This document shows, piece by piece, positions 1-7,902 of a stretch of DNA of 30,457 bases. The notes beneath the pieces are model-generated. The model made no database searches and was not told the DNA's origin. It was given only the letters and a program-made list of their open reading frames with translations. Positions within the stretch are counted from its first letter, which is position 1. Each line of letters opens with the position of its first letter. This DNA is from JAKIWV01 sp049800095 (GTDB lineage: Archaea > Thermoplasmatota > Thermoplasmata > Lutacidiplasmatales > UBA184). A program made the translations under genes and the position numbers. Location of the stretch: the NCBI GenBank assembly GCA_049800095.1, contig JBARJD010000137.1:1-30457 (forward strand). The letters are read 5' to 3'.

Positions 1-861
1 GGCTTGGAGACGGGATAGATGCAGCACAGCGAGGAAGGCGCCGACGAGCCGGTCCCGGCCTTGTTCGGGCCGCCACAGGCTCAGGAAGGGGAACGGCTCC
101 CCGATCGGATGGCGGAGGGCCACCTCCCAGAGGTCGGCGACATCTCGTTCGGGGATCTCCCCGTGGACGAGGATCTCCGGGGGCGATCGTTGCTCTTCCC
201 GAAGCCGCTCGCGGAGTTCCTCGACCCGGAGCGCCCGACGGGCCTCTTGCTCGGCCCCTCCAAAAGCGGAAACCAGCTCGAGCAAGGAGACGGGACGCGC
301 TTCGTGGTGCCGGACCATGAACTCCAAGGCGGGAGGTTGAGGGCTCTCGAGGACCGCCGCGGTCACGTCCACCGCTTCCGGGGTGGTGAGGTCCCCCATG
401 AACCCGTCATCGGGCACGGCCTCCGCCGACGGGTCGGGCGCTGTTTCTCGGTGGGCGAGGATCTCGCGCGACTGGAGCCAGAGAATGCTCCAGGCCATGA
501 ACACCAGCCGGCCGGCCACCGCGAAGTCGACCCCGCCGTCGTCCCGAATGCGCTTAAGGTACAACTCGGTGAATCGGCCCAAGTCGATCTCCCATGGGTC
601 GAACGACTCGTCGAGGACCAGCTCGAACAGCATGGCCAGGGCCTTGTCGAACGGGTCCGCAATGACGACGTGGACCCCCTCTTTGAGGTCCTGCACGAGG
701 GTCATGTACCGCTCGAGCAGCGGGCTCTGCCCGTCGGTCTCTCCGTGCAGCGAGCGATGGAAGACCAGGTAGTTGAGGACCCGTTCGGCGGCCTCTCGGG
801 AGACCGGTCCGGTGCTGACGACGGCCGGAAGCTCGCGGGCTTCGAGTTGGGAGATCGTCAT
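1..861 (-). CDS. scpA: Segregation and condensation protein ScpA (kleisin), 3' part cut by window edge
   Basis: Kleisin subunit that bridges the heads of an SMC dimer in chromosome condensation and segregation. The frame is open from the ATG at 861 to the window edge (287 codons; the C-terminal winged helix lies outside). It starts MTISQLEAREL and contains a typical ScpA core: FDKALAMLFELV, then DPWEIDLGRFTELYL and GRLVFMAWSILWLQS around residues 70-130. The DPW-I-DL and LVFMAW segments match the kleisin N-terminal region that contacts the SMC neck. Its ATG overlaps the smc stop as ATGA, so the two are probably translationally coupled and made from the smc promoter. The identity rests on these motifs and on the smc-scpA pairing, which is standard. 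No scpB is visible. Confidence 0.88.
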   Translation of the reverse strand, partial: MTISQLEARELPAVVSTGPVSREAAERVLNYLVFHRSLHGETDGQSPLLERYMTLVQDLKEGVHVVIADPFDKALAMLFELVLDESFDPWEIDLGRFTELYLKRIRDDGGVDFAVAGRLVFMAWSILWLQSREILAHRETAPDPSAEAVPDDGFMGDLTTPEAVDVTAAVLESPQPPALEFMVRHHEARPVSLLELVSAFGGAEQEARRALRVEELRERLREEQRSPPEILVHGEIPERDVADLWEVALRHPIGEPFPFLSLWRPEQGRDRLVGAFLAVLHLSRLQA

Positions 862-3800
862 GCGGCCTCTCCAATCGTCGGGGTCACCACGGCCGCGCTC
901 CGGTCGCGCTCGTCCGCGTCGACGATCTCGTCGAGGCCGAGGCCGACGACCCGGGAACAGCCGTCCCCGTGCATCGTCACGCCGAAGAGCCGGTGGGCGA
1001 ATTTGAGCGTGACCTTACGGAGCGAGATCACGATGAACTGGGCCCGCTCGGCGTTCCGCCGGAGCATTCTGCCGAGGTTCTCCGCATTGACCGCATCGAG
1101 GGACATGTCCACCTCATCGAATACGTAGAGCGGACTTGGGTCGTAGCGCTGAAGGGCGAAGACGAACGCCAGGCTGGCCAGCGATTTCTCGCCGCCCGAG
1201 AGTTGCTCGAGTCGGTAGACCTTCTTGCCGGTCGGAGAGGCACGGATGAGGAGTCCCGCCTGGAGCGGGTCGTCCGGATTCTCCAGGACCACCTCCCCTT
1301 CGCCGCCGTTGGAGAGCTCGAGGTAGACCTCGTGGAATCCCTGGTTCACCGCGGTAACCACCTCGATGAGCCGGGCTCGCTTCTTCTTCTCGATCTCGTC
1401 CACGAGCTTCTGAAGGTCCCCCTTCTCGCCGGTCAGGCGTTGGGTTTCTCCATCGAATTCGTCCAACCGCTTCTTCTCGGAGTCATACTCGTCCAGGGCA
1501 CGTAGGTTGACCGAGCCCATCGCCTCGAGTTGGGCGGCGAGTTGGGAGATGCTCCGCTTGAGTTGGTCCACCGGAACCGGCTTGGCTTCCTCTTCCGGGG
1601 TCGCCGGGAATTGCTTGAGCGCTTCTTCTACTTCGGAGAGGGCCGCCCTGGCTTGGGCCAACCGGACCTCCTCGTGTTGCTGGAGAGCCGTCTGAGTTTC
1701 TACCTGTCCACTCGCCTTCGTGAGTAGTTCGGTGACCTTGAGGCGCTCGGCCTCGAGCTTGGTCTTCTGGGTGGAGAGTTCCTGCGCCACGGTGGTGAGT
1801 TTGGTCTCGACCGTCCGCAGGGCGTCGAGGGAGGACTTCGCCTCGTCACGTTCGGTCTGAACGGAGGTCAGGAGCTTCTGCGTCCGGTCCTGCTCGGTTT
1901 CGAGTTGCTTGAGCTCCTCCCGCCGCGCCGTCAGCTGGTCCTTCGCGGCCCTCAGCGAGGCACGGGTCGTGGCCAGGTCTCTTTCGACGCGCACCCGGTT
2001 TTCTTCGGCCTTCTGGATTGTCTCATGAAGGGCCCGGATCTTCTCGGATATCGATCCAGGCATTTGGCCCAGGTACGCTTCTTGGAGTTTTTGGTGGCCC
2101 TCCTTCAGCGCCGTCACCTCGGCTTCGATCGCTTGGGTGGCGGTCTCCGCTTTCGATAGCTTTGCGGTGGCTTCCACGAGCGCCCTATCGGCGGCGCTCG
2201 TTCGGGCCCGGGCTTCTTTCAGATGAGCCTGTGCCTGCGCAAGTTGCTGGGTGAGAATCTTAGAGGCTCCGGCCTGCGATTCGTCCTGACCCGACCGCCG
2301 ACCGAGCTCTTCCGCGAGGGTTCGGATCTCGGTAGTGAGGGAAGCAAGGTCGTTTCGGATCTTCGCCTCGGCGTCGCTCTTCGCTCGTAATTCCGAACCG
2401 AGGCGTTTGAGTTCCGCCGCGCTGTCCGGTCCACTTCGACCGGCCGAATCGGTGTATCCGCCGGTGATGGCACCAGTGGCCTCGATGAGATCCCCCTGGA
2501 GGGTGACGAGCCGTACTCCGCCCATCTGATCCCGCGCCGCGGCAAGGTCTGCCATTACGACCGTCTCGCCGAACACATACCAGAACGCCGGGCGGAGGGC
2601 CTCTTCGAACTGCAAAAGGTCAACGGCGAAGCCGACCGCCCCCGATGCCTTCGCGGCGATCAGGGACTTGCCGTGCGGCCGGCCCGGGAGCATTTTGTTC
2701 AACGGAAGGAACGTCGCGCGACCCTTCTTCTCCTCGCGAAGCAGCTTGATGCATTGCTCCGCGACCGCGTCGGACTCGACGACGAGCGCCTGGAATCGAG
2801 CGCCCGCGGCAACTGTGAGCGCCGTCTGGTGCTTCGGACTGTACTCTGAAAGCTCCTCCACCGTTCCACGGATGCCGGCGAGCTTCCCCAGGTTTCGTTG
2901 AGAGAGAAGGAAGTCGACGGCCGCGGCCGGACTCGCATAGGATCCAGGACGTGTGACGGCCTTAAGACGCGCATCGAGGGCGAGATATCGTCGGTTGAGC
3001 TCCTGAACTTCCCGCGCCAAGGCGTCGGCGTTGTCGAGCGATCGCTTCTCCTTCGCCTTCAGTTCGAGAAACTGCTGCTTAAGTTCGGATGCGGTGGGGC
3101 CCCCGCTCGCGCTTCCGGGTCGCGACTGCTTGAGCCGAAGCTCGATGTCGCGTACCTCGACACCCCGGTTCTCCAGGTCGTCCTCTGCCCGGGCCTTTTC
3201 CTGTTCCGCCGTCGCCCGGGCGCCGCGTGCCGCCTCGAGGACACGGATGGCCGTCTGCCATTCGGCGTCCTTCTCGTCGACCTTCTTCTGGCCCACGAGC
3301 GTCTGCTTGCGAATCTCGAGAAGCTTGCCACGGGAACTCTCCGTCTGGCCCGTCACCGTATCCAGCGACTTCCGGGACGTTCCGAGGCTTCCTTCAACAT
3401 CAGTGAGCTCGCCCTGAAGTGCCTTCTCCTTGCTGACGAGTTGAGTCGCTTCTTTCTCAGCGCGTTGAACCTCGGGCGCGAGGGCGCTCGCCTTCTGCTT
3501 CAGTTGCGCAAGGTCCTCTTCCGTGGAGCGGTATCGCTCTTCGAGAGTGGCGAACGTCATTCGGCGTCCGTCGAGCTCGGCCTTGAACTTCTGGGCCTCC
3601 GCGCCGGAGCGACGGGCGATTTCGGACTCGGTCTCGGAGATCTTCGTCGCGAGTTGGTCGCGCTGACCTTCCAGGCGCGCTACCTCGGCGCGGAACTTGG
3701 TGATCTGTTCGGTAATTTTCTCGAGTTGCCCCTCGCAGGTTTCCACTTCCTGACGGGCCAGCAGTGCTCCGGCACGTGCGAGCCGCGCCTCGGAGTGATG

Positions 3801-4484
3801 CTTCTCGTCTTGGAGCTGTTTGTACTGGATCGCCTGAACGCGCTGCCCCTCCAGCGCCTCGAGGTGTCCCCGGATCTCCGTGAGGAGCGTGTTGATTCGA
3901 TCGAGGTTCTGCTCCAGCTCGGCCCGGCGCGTTGCCGCACGGTCGAGCTCATCGTCGTACTGGGATATCCCCGCGAGCCGCTCAACGAGGCCACGACGGG
4001 GAATCGGCCCCATGCTGACGATCCGGTTGACGTCGCCCTGCTGGACGATGTTGTAGCCGTCTCCCGAGAGCCGGGCGTGGGCAAGGACATTGTCGAGCTC
4101 TCCTTGGGTCGATCGACGGCCGTTGACGTAGAAGTACGAGTAGTAGCCGTCCGGGTCCGACGGGGCGATTTTCACGTACCGCGAGAGTTCGACCTCGTCG
4201 GCGTCGACCGGCAGAAGGCGGTCCCGATTATCGAACAGGAGGGCGACCTCGCACTCGGTCGCGGCCTTTTTGGACGAGCCTCCATTGAACAGGAGATGCG
4301 TCAATCGATCGGCGCGGAGCGCCTTGGAACTCGTCGGCCCGAGTACGAAAAGGACCGCGTCTGCGATGTTGGATTTGCCCATTCCGTTGGGTCCGGCGAT
4401 CCCAGTGAACCCCGGCGTGAACGGGATTTCGGTGACGCCTGAGAACGACTTGAAGTTCCGAGTGCGGATTCGTTTGAGGTGCAT
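858..4484 (-). CDS. smc: Chromosome segregation ATPase SMC
   Basis: Full-length SMC ATPase (1208 residues; family usually 1150-1200) that dimerises and loops chromosomal DNA. Walker A GPNGMGKSN is at residues 31-39. Two long heptad-rich coiled-coil arms (about 170-500 and 680-1000) flank a hinge near 520-660 that contains AGIRGTVEELSEYS. The C-terminal head carries the ABC signature LSGGEKSLA, followed by Walker B YVFDEVDMSLD and a VISLRK switch segment. Start ATG at 4484 is followed directly by the usual MHLKRIRTRNFKSF head. The gene is first in a smc-scpA operon with a TATA-like element about 100 nt upstream. All catalytic motifs are intact, so it should be active. Confidence 0.97.
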   Translation of the reverse strand: MHLKRIRTRNFKSFSGVTEIPFTPGFTGIAGPNGMGKSNIADAVLFVLGPTSSKALRADRLTHLLFNGGSSKKAATECEVALLFDNRDRLLPVDADEVELSRYVKIAPSDPDGYYSYFYVNGRRSTQGELDNVLAHARLSGDGYNIVQQGDVNRIVSMGPIPRRGLVERLAGISQYDDELDRAATRRAELEQNLDRINTLLTEIRGHLEALEGQRVQAIQYKQLQDEKHHSEARLARAGALLARQEVETCEGQLEKITEQITKFRAEVARLEGQRDQLATKISETESEIARRSGAEAQKFKAELDGRRMTFATLEERYRSTEEDLAQLKQKASALAPEVQRAEKEATQLVSKEKALQGELTDVEGSLGTSRKSLDTVTGQTESSRGKLLEIRKQTLVGQKKVDEKDAEWQTAIRVLEAARGARATAEQEKARAEDDLENRGVEVRDIELRLKQSRPGSASGGPTASELKQQFLELKAKEKRSLDNADALAREVQELNRRYLALDARLKAVTRPGSYASPAAAVDFLLSQRNLGKLAGIRGTVEELSEYSPKHQTALTVAAGARFQALVVESDAVAEQCIKLLREEKKGRATFLPLNKMLPGRPHGKSLIAAKASGAVGFAVDLLQFEEALRPAFWYVFGETVVMADLAAARDQMGGVRLVTLQGDLIEATGAITGGYTDSAGRSGPDSAAELKRLGSELRAKSDAEAKIRNDLASLTTEIRTLAEELGRRSGQDESQAGASKILTQQLAQAQAHLKEARARTSAADRALVEATAKLSKAETATQAIEAEVTALKEGHQKLQEAYLGQMPGSISEKIRALHETIQKAEENRVRVERDLATTRASLRAAKDQLTARREELKQLETEQDRTQKLLTSVQTERDEAKSSLDALRTVETKLTTVAQELSTQKTKLEAERLKVTELLTKASGQVETQTALQQHEEVRLAQARAALSEVEEALKQFPATPEEEAKPVPVDQLKRSISQLAAQLEAMGSVNLRALDEYDSEKKRLDEFDGETQRLTGEKGDLQKLVDEIEKKKRARLIEVVTAVNQGFHEVYLELSNGGEGEVVLENPDDPLQAGLLIRASPTGKKVYRLEQLSGGEKSLASLAFVFALQRYDPSPLYVFDEVDMSLDAVNAENLGRMLRRNAERAQFIVISLRKVTLKFAHRLFGVTMHGDGCSRVVGLGLDEIVDADERDRSAAVVTPTIGEAA

Positions 4485-4543
4485 CGACAGGTCACCCTAT
4501 TCGCGGAAACGCCCCATTTGTCTTCGGCTCAAGCGCCGTTTGT

Positions 4544-4557
4544 CTGACAGATGTCAG
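4544..4557. repeat. Small inverted repeat near the predicted smc transcription start
   Basis: CTGAC-AGAT-GTCAG, 5-bp arms with a 4-nt spacer, located 25-38 bases downstream (minus strand) of the smc TATA-like element. The position would suit a repressor operator, but the arms are short and chance cannot be excluded. Confidence 0.25.
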
Positions 4558-4581
4558 CAGAAAGCGCCTACCCTGTCTGCC

Positions 4582-4591
4582 CTATTTAACC
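4582..4591 (-). promoter_or_regulatory. Putative TATA box for smc-scpA
   Basis: Read on the minus strand the sequence is GGTTAAATAG, a good archaeal TATA-like element in a GC-rich context. A start of transcription about 25 nt downstream (near 4558) would give a 5' leader of about 75 nt. A small inverted repeat at 4544-4557 would then lie just downstream of the initiation point. This is a sequence-match prediction only. Confidence 0.5.
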
Positions 4592-4640
4592 CTGCGGCCA
4601 CTTTGGAAATGTGAGAGCGGCACAGACTGATCACCTTCGC

Positions 4641-4664
4641 CAGGGCCTCACCGTGCAGGCCCTG
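4641..4664. repeat. Perfect 8-bp inverted repeat (hairpin) between smc and the kelch gene
   Basis: CAGGGCCT and AGGCCCTG are perfect complements separated by 8 nt (CACCGTGC). The element lies in the 277-base divergent intergenic region 4485-4761, beyond the smc TATA element and about 100 nt before the kelch start. It could be an operator or an RNA hairpin in the kelch leader. No T-run follows it, so it is not a good terminator. Confidence 0.35.
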
Positions 4665-4723
4665 CCGTCTGGCGTATTTCGGCGACGGCCCCGCACCCTA
4701 CGCCCCAACGGCCCCACATCGAA

Positions 4724-4751
4724 ACATGTAGGGGTCTCTGGTCCTACGTGG
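4724..4751. repeat. Imperfect inverted repeat just upstream of the kelch gene
   Basis: Arms ACATGTAGG (4724-4732) and CCTACGTGG (4743-4751) match at 7 of 9 positions as an inverted repeat around a 10-nt spacer, ending 10 nt before the kelch ATG at 4762. No convincing TATA box is seen at the usual distance before this gene. The repeat could be a binding site controlling it. Weak evidence. Confidence 0.25.
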
Positions 4752-4761
4752 GATTATCCGA

Positions 4762-6186
4762 ATGAAGGGCTCTTCGGAACGCGTGCGTGGGCGGCTCAAA
4801 TCCCAACCGGATTCGGCTTTTTGGGGGCGGGGACGGGTCCGCGGGCCCTTTCCTCACCTTCTGCTCGCGATTTCGACGGCGGGGCTGCTCTGCGGCCTGG
4901 TGTTCGGAGCCTCCGGGCTGGGAAACACTCGAGAGCAGGTCGCAATAACCCCTAACTTGTCGAAAGATGCGGCCGGATCCAGCGTTACATACTCGTGGAC
5001 CAATCTCACGAACGGCGGGAAACCAGCCCCCTCAGAAAGGTGGGCGCCTGCGGCGGCCTACTCCCCGTCGCTCAGACAAGTCGTGCTTTTCGGCGGTTAT
5101 GATGTCACGGTGATTCCCGACGGCGACACCTGGACTTTCACTTCAAGCGGATGGACAGAGGTCGCGACCCCCACCGCGCCGGCTGCCCGGTGGGGGGCGG
5201 AGATGGTCTACGACGAGGCGGACGGTTACCTGCTGATGTTTGGGGGGCGGAACGATACTCAATACTTCAACGACACGTGGGCCTACAATGCGACGGGATG
5301 GCACCAGATTCCGACCTCGACCGCGCCCGCGCCCCGAACCTTCTTCGGGTTAGTGTACGACGCATCGTCAGGCGACGTAGTGCTGTTCGGCGGAGGCAAT
5401 GGCAACCTACCGGCGGGGGCGGGGTGCCCTCCGTGCGCCACATTCAACGACACGTGGACGTATCACGCCGGGGTTTGGTCCAACATCACATCAACTGCCG
5501 GTATCCCGCCGACCTCGCGCAGTTTCTTGGGGATGGGCTATGACGCGTCCACCCAAGAAATCGTACTGCAAGGAGGTTCGGGCGGAGAGGGCACTTGGCA
5601 CGGAGACGTGGGGGGACACGCCCCCTGTCCTACCCTGTACAACGACACTTGGGCCTTTACCGGTGGAAAGTGGGTTCAGCTCAACCCGGCCGGCGCCCCG
5701 GCGCCGTCCGGGGCCGACTCAATTCAGTTCGATAGCGTGACGAACACCACGTTGCTCTTCCAGGGAACGAGCCAGGGCGTCAGCTCGGACCTCGACTGCT
5801 CGAATTATGGCAGCCAGGTCTGGTCGTTTTCAGCGGGCAATTGGACGCTGGCGGTCGCGAACACATCGTCCTCGCCACCATCCCGGGGCAATCCCGCTTG
5901 GGTGGACGACCCGGCCGCAGGTGGCGAAATCCTGTTCGGGGGGGTCGGAGAACAAACGTACAGCTATCTCAACGACACTTGGCTCCTGACCGCGAGCCCC
6001 CTCGACGTGGTCGTACTCCCGGTGATCATTGCACCCGCGACGGCGCCTTGGTTCGTGTCCCCCATGTTCCTCGGGGGCGCGAGCGCTCTCGCTCTGGGCG
6101 CCGTCGCCGTGGTCTGGGTGGCGGTCCGGCGAACACGGACCGGGATTCCACCCGCTCCCCCTGCCCCGCCGAGGCAAACCGAGTAA
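4762..6186 (+). CDS. Membrane-anchored kelch-repeat surface protein
   Basis: 474 residues. A hydrophobic segment near residues 32-50 (HLLLAISTAGLLCGLVFG) looks like a signal anchor or signal peptide. The body carries six kelch-type repeats, each ending in a strand such as VVLFGGY, LLMFGGR, VVLFGGG, IVLQGGS, TLLFQGT or EILFGGV. Most are followed by an NDTW-type turn with a later Gly-x-Trp, consistent with a six-bladed beta-propeller outside the cell. N-x-S/T sequons are frequent, suggesting glycosylation. A C-terminal helix (about 435-460) and a basic Pro-rich tail (RRTRTGIPPAPP) suggest a membrane anchor with the tail inside. An in-frame stop at 4729-4731 fixes the ATG at 4762. Similar proteins are common in Thermoplasmata. 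Ligand or function is unknown; no galactose-oxidase catalytic set was recognised. Confidence 0.82.
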   Translation: MKGSSERVRGRLKSQPDSAFWGRGRVRGPFPHLLLAISTAGLLCGLVFGASGLGNTREQVAITPNLSKDAAGSSVTYSWTNLTNGGKPAPSERWAPAAAYSPSLRQVVLFGGYDVTVIPDGDTWTFTSSGWTEVATPTAPAARWGAEMVYDEADGYLLMFGGRNDTQYFNDTWAYNATGWHQIPTSTAPAPRTFFGLVYDASSGDVVLFGGGNGNLPAGAGCPPCATFNDTWTYHAGVWSNITSTAGIPPTSRSFLGMGYDASTQEIVLQGGSGGEGTWHGDVGGHAPCPTLYNDTWAFTGGKWVQLNPAGAPAPSGADSIQFDSVTNTTLLFQGTSQGVSSDLDCSNYGSQVWSFSAGNWTLAVANTSSSPPSRGNPAWVDDPAAGGEILFGGVGEQTYSYLNDTWLLTASPLDVVVLPVIIAPATAPWFVSPMFLGGASALALGAVAVVWVAVRRTRTGIPPAPPAPPRQTE

Positions 6187-6244
6187 GCATTCGATCAACC
6201 TCGGGGGTGTGCCGGGCACGAAGGGGGTCTACTGCTTCTAAAAA

Positions 6245-6279
6245 CGCCCCCCCCGGGCGGTGCTGGTACCCCTCTTTTG
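6245..6279 (+). terminator. Possible terminator after the kelch gene
   Basis: A 5-bp stem CGCCC/GGGCG (6245-6249 with 6255-6259) with a C-only loop is followed 16 nt later by a pyrimidine tract ending in TTTT (6276-6279). Archaeal polymerase mainly needs the T-tract, and this one is short, so this is a weak call. Confidence 0.3.
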
Positions 6280-6362
6280 AAACGTGCGAATTGGGCCGGT
6301 GAGCTCTTGTCCGGAGGCCGGTGTTCAGAAACGGACGAGATACATGATCCGGTCGTGCATGT

Positions 6363-6401
6363 AAGCCGAGTGCCCTCGCGCAACTGTTGCGCGGCCGGCT
6401 T
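6363..6401. repeat. Two-tier palindrome in the gene-free region
   Basis: The outer arms AAGCCG (6363-6368) and CGGCTT (6396-6401) are perfect complements. Inside them are CGCGCAAC (6377-6384) and GTTGCGCG (6386-6393), an 8-bp perfect palindrome around a single central T. Together there are 14 complementary pairs in 39 bases. The one-base centre favours a dimeric protein-binding site or cruciform over a normal RNA hairpin. Nothing in the neighbourhood shows what would bind it. Confidence 0.5.
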
Positions 6402-6800
6402 CTTGCGTTCATTTTCGTCATCCTGACCTATTGGTGGGTTTTGACGGCCCGGGCCCTTTTCTTCAATGTCTGCTTCGCATTCTATAGTCCGCAATCTCTC
6501 GTATACTCCTAGCTAGCATTCGGCTCGATCCTGCTAGGCTTTGCGCCCATGGGGCTGGACGTGCCCGGGCGCCTGACACCGGGTCGCAGACTGACGCGAA
6601 GGAAGCCCGCAGACTAGCAACTAGTTCCGCCGGATTGACGCTGCTGGAGCTGGTGCCTCGTGCGACTCATGCTAGGGTCAGCCGTTGGCAGAACTACGGG
6701 CCGGGACATCCTGGGCGCTCGCAGAGGGTCCGATTTGTACGTGGTAGAGACGAACGGTTAGGACGGAAGCCATTTGAGAGCCGACCCACGTGTCCCCGAT

Positions 6801-7037
6801 GTGAGTGACTTTGCGAAGGCCGATACTGTCGCTGCAGAAGAGAGCAATACGCTCTCGATCCCGTGGGTAATCTGCGCTGCGATTCTTTGTGGCGTGGGTA
6901 TGTTCCTGGTCACGGGGGCCCTGATCCGGCTCGCCGGGGGCCTCGACGACTGGAGTTGGTGGATTGGAATCGCCCCGGCGGCGCTGGGGTTCTTTATGTT
7001 GATCAACCCGCGAGCCGGTTCCCAAGGGCCCCACTAG
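6801..7037 (+). CDS. Small two-helix membrane protein of unknown function
   Basis: 78 residues from the GTG at 6801 (a TTG at 6774 would give 87). A short acidic N-terminus is followed by two hydrophobic helices: IPWVICAAILCGVGMFLVTG, and after a GGLDDWSW turn, WIGIAPAALGFFMLI. The tail is NPRAGSQGPH. The pattern of two clean transmembrane helices joined by an acidic, Trp-rich loop is unlikely in random GC-rich reading frames, so I think it is real. I do not recognise a family. It precedes ipk by 58 bases on the same strand; any functional link is unknown. The start codon is uncertain. Confidence 0.6.
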   Translation: MSDFAKADTVAAEESNTLSIPWVICAAILCGVGMFLVTGALIRLAGGLDDWSWWIGIAPAALGFFMLINPRAGSQGPH

Positions 7038-7095
7038 TCCGTCTCGTTTCCAGAGCCCCAAGTTCTAATGGACCGACGCCGGGATACCTGAAACC

Positions 7096-7902
7096 ATGCC
7101 GGTAGCAGGCCCTGTCGTCGTCAAGCTAGGGGGCAGCGTCCTGACTCGCAAGAAGGAGGCCGCGCGCGTCCGGCCGAAGGTCCTGCACCGCCTCGCGGAG
7201 GAACTAGCTTTACCCGGCGGACCACCGACCGTCCTCCTTCACGGCGCAGGGTCGTTTGGGCATCCCGGAGCTGTACGCTGGAATCTGGCGCGGGGGCCCA
7301 CGGATGCCTCGGAGCGGGCCCATCGTCTCCGGGGGGCAGCCATTGTCGGAGCGGAGGTGCGGCGGTTGCACGTGGCGGTCCTCCAGGCACTCGTCGACGT
7401 GGGGCTCTCACCGTTCTCGATCCCCCCGCAACCGATCGCGCTCAGCCGGGCGGGGAAGCTTGTCCGTCTCGATCTGGAGCCATTCCGTCGCGCGCTCGCG
7501 CGCGGAGGCATTCCGGTCTCGTTCGGTGATGTCGTTCCGGACGAAGAGTGGGACTTCTCCATCCTCTCTGCCGATGCGATTGCCGTAGAGCTGGTCCGTG
7601 GATTGCCATCGAGACGTCTTCTCTTCGTGAGCGACGTGGAGGGGGTTCTCGCGCCGGCGCTACCCGGGCAACGTCGACGACCGATTCCACTGCTCACTCC
7701 CGATCTCATTGGGTCGCTCCGGCCCACGGCGGGTGTGCCCGACGTCACGGGAGGCATCCGGGCGAAAGCGGAGGCGATGCTGGCCGCCGCCGGAGCTGGC
7801 GCTGACGCAGGGCTTATTAGCGGACTTCGGCATGGCGCGCTTTCTCGAGCTCTTCGGGGGGAATCGGTCTACGGCAGCTGGTGCGCGCCGCAAACCTCGT
7901 AG
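7096..7902 (+). CDS. ipk: Isopentenyl phosphate kinase
   Basis: Phosphorylates isopentenyl phosphate to isopentenyl diphosphate with ATP, the last step of the alternative archaeal mevalonate pathway that supplies ether-lipid isoprenoids. 268 residues, amino-acid-kinase fold. The N-terminal VVKLGGSVLTRK (residues 8-19) is the ATP-phosphate loop with Lys10. HGAGSFGH (49-56) includes the IPK-specific histidine at position 56 that binds the substrate phosphate. SFGDVV and LSADAIA follow, and the C-terminus has the TGGIRAKAEAM nucleotide-binding segment. The downstream fni gene overlaps it and acts on its product, so the two are a functional pair. A weak TATA-like TTCTAAT near 7063 could drive near-leaderless expression. 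Confidence 0.93.
   Translation: MPVAGPVVVKLGGSVLTRKKEAARVRPKVLHRLAEELALPGGPPTVLLHGAGSFGHPGAVRWNLARGPTDASERAHRLRGAAIVGAEVRRLHVAVLQALVDVGLSPFSIPPQPIALSRAGKLVRLDLEPFRRALARGGIPVSFGDVVPDEEWDFSILSADAIAVELVRGLPSRRLLFVSDVEGVLAPALPGQRRRPIPLLTPDLIGSLRPTAGVPDVTGGIRAKAEAMLAAAGAGADAGLISGLRHGALSRALRGESVYGSWCAPQTS

Larger units (their letters stand above)
6187..6800. other. Long intergenic region without a convincing gene
   Basis: About 600 bases with no ORF that resembles a protein and no tRNA-like T-loop or acceptor. It holds the weak terminator at 6245-6279 and the two-tier palindrome at 6363-6401. It also has a 6-bp inverted repeat CCTAGC/GCTAGG (6508-6513 and 6533-6538), a small palindrome ACTAG-CAA-CTAGT near 6613-6625, and a repeated GCAGACT heptamer near 6585 and 6610. 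I looked for SRP RNA and RNase P RNA core motifs and did not find convincing ones. An unrecognised structured RNA or the remains of a decayed gene are both possible. Confidence 0.5.

Noticed and set aside
19..1128. 369-residue plus-strand ORF at the left edge
   Set aside because: It is the shadow of scpA and the end of smc, both of which read through the region with conserved motifs.
2898..4442. 514-residue ORF antisense to smc
   Set aside because: Long open frames on the opposite strand are expected in GC-rich genes. The protein is compositionally odd (LLL/RLE-rich), has no recognisable fold, and smc on the other strand has every catalytic motif.
6195..6494. 99-residue minus-strand ORF in the gene-free region
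   Set aside because: No hydrophobic, catalytic or repeat pattern; Pro/Arg/Ser-rich as expected of a random frame, and no promoter-like element upstream.
6549..6617. 22-codon plus-strand ORF starting MGLDVPGR
   Set aside because: No amino-acid bias, no downstream alternative structures and no adjacent gene to regulate, unlike the leader ORF at 22969.
6540..6760. Possible SRP RNA or RNase P RNA
   Set aside because: A GAAGGAAGC stretch recalls the SRP domain IV loop, but the flanking paired strands and other conserved blocks are missing.
6187..7095. tRNA genes in the intergenic stretches
   Set aside because: No T-loop (GTTCRA) with matching acceptor ends was found here or in other gaps of the window.
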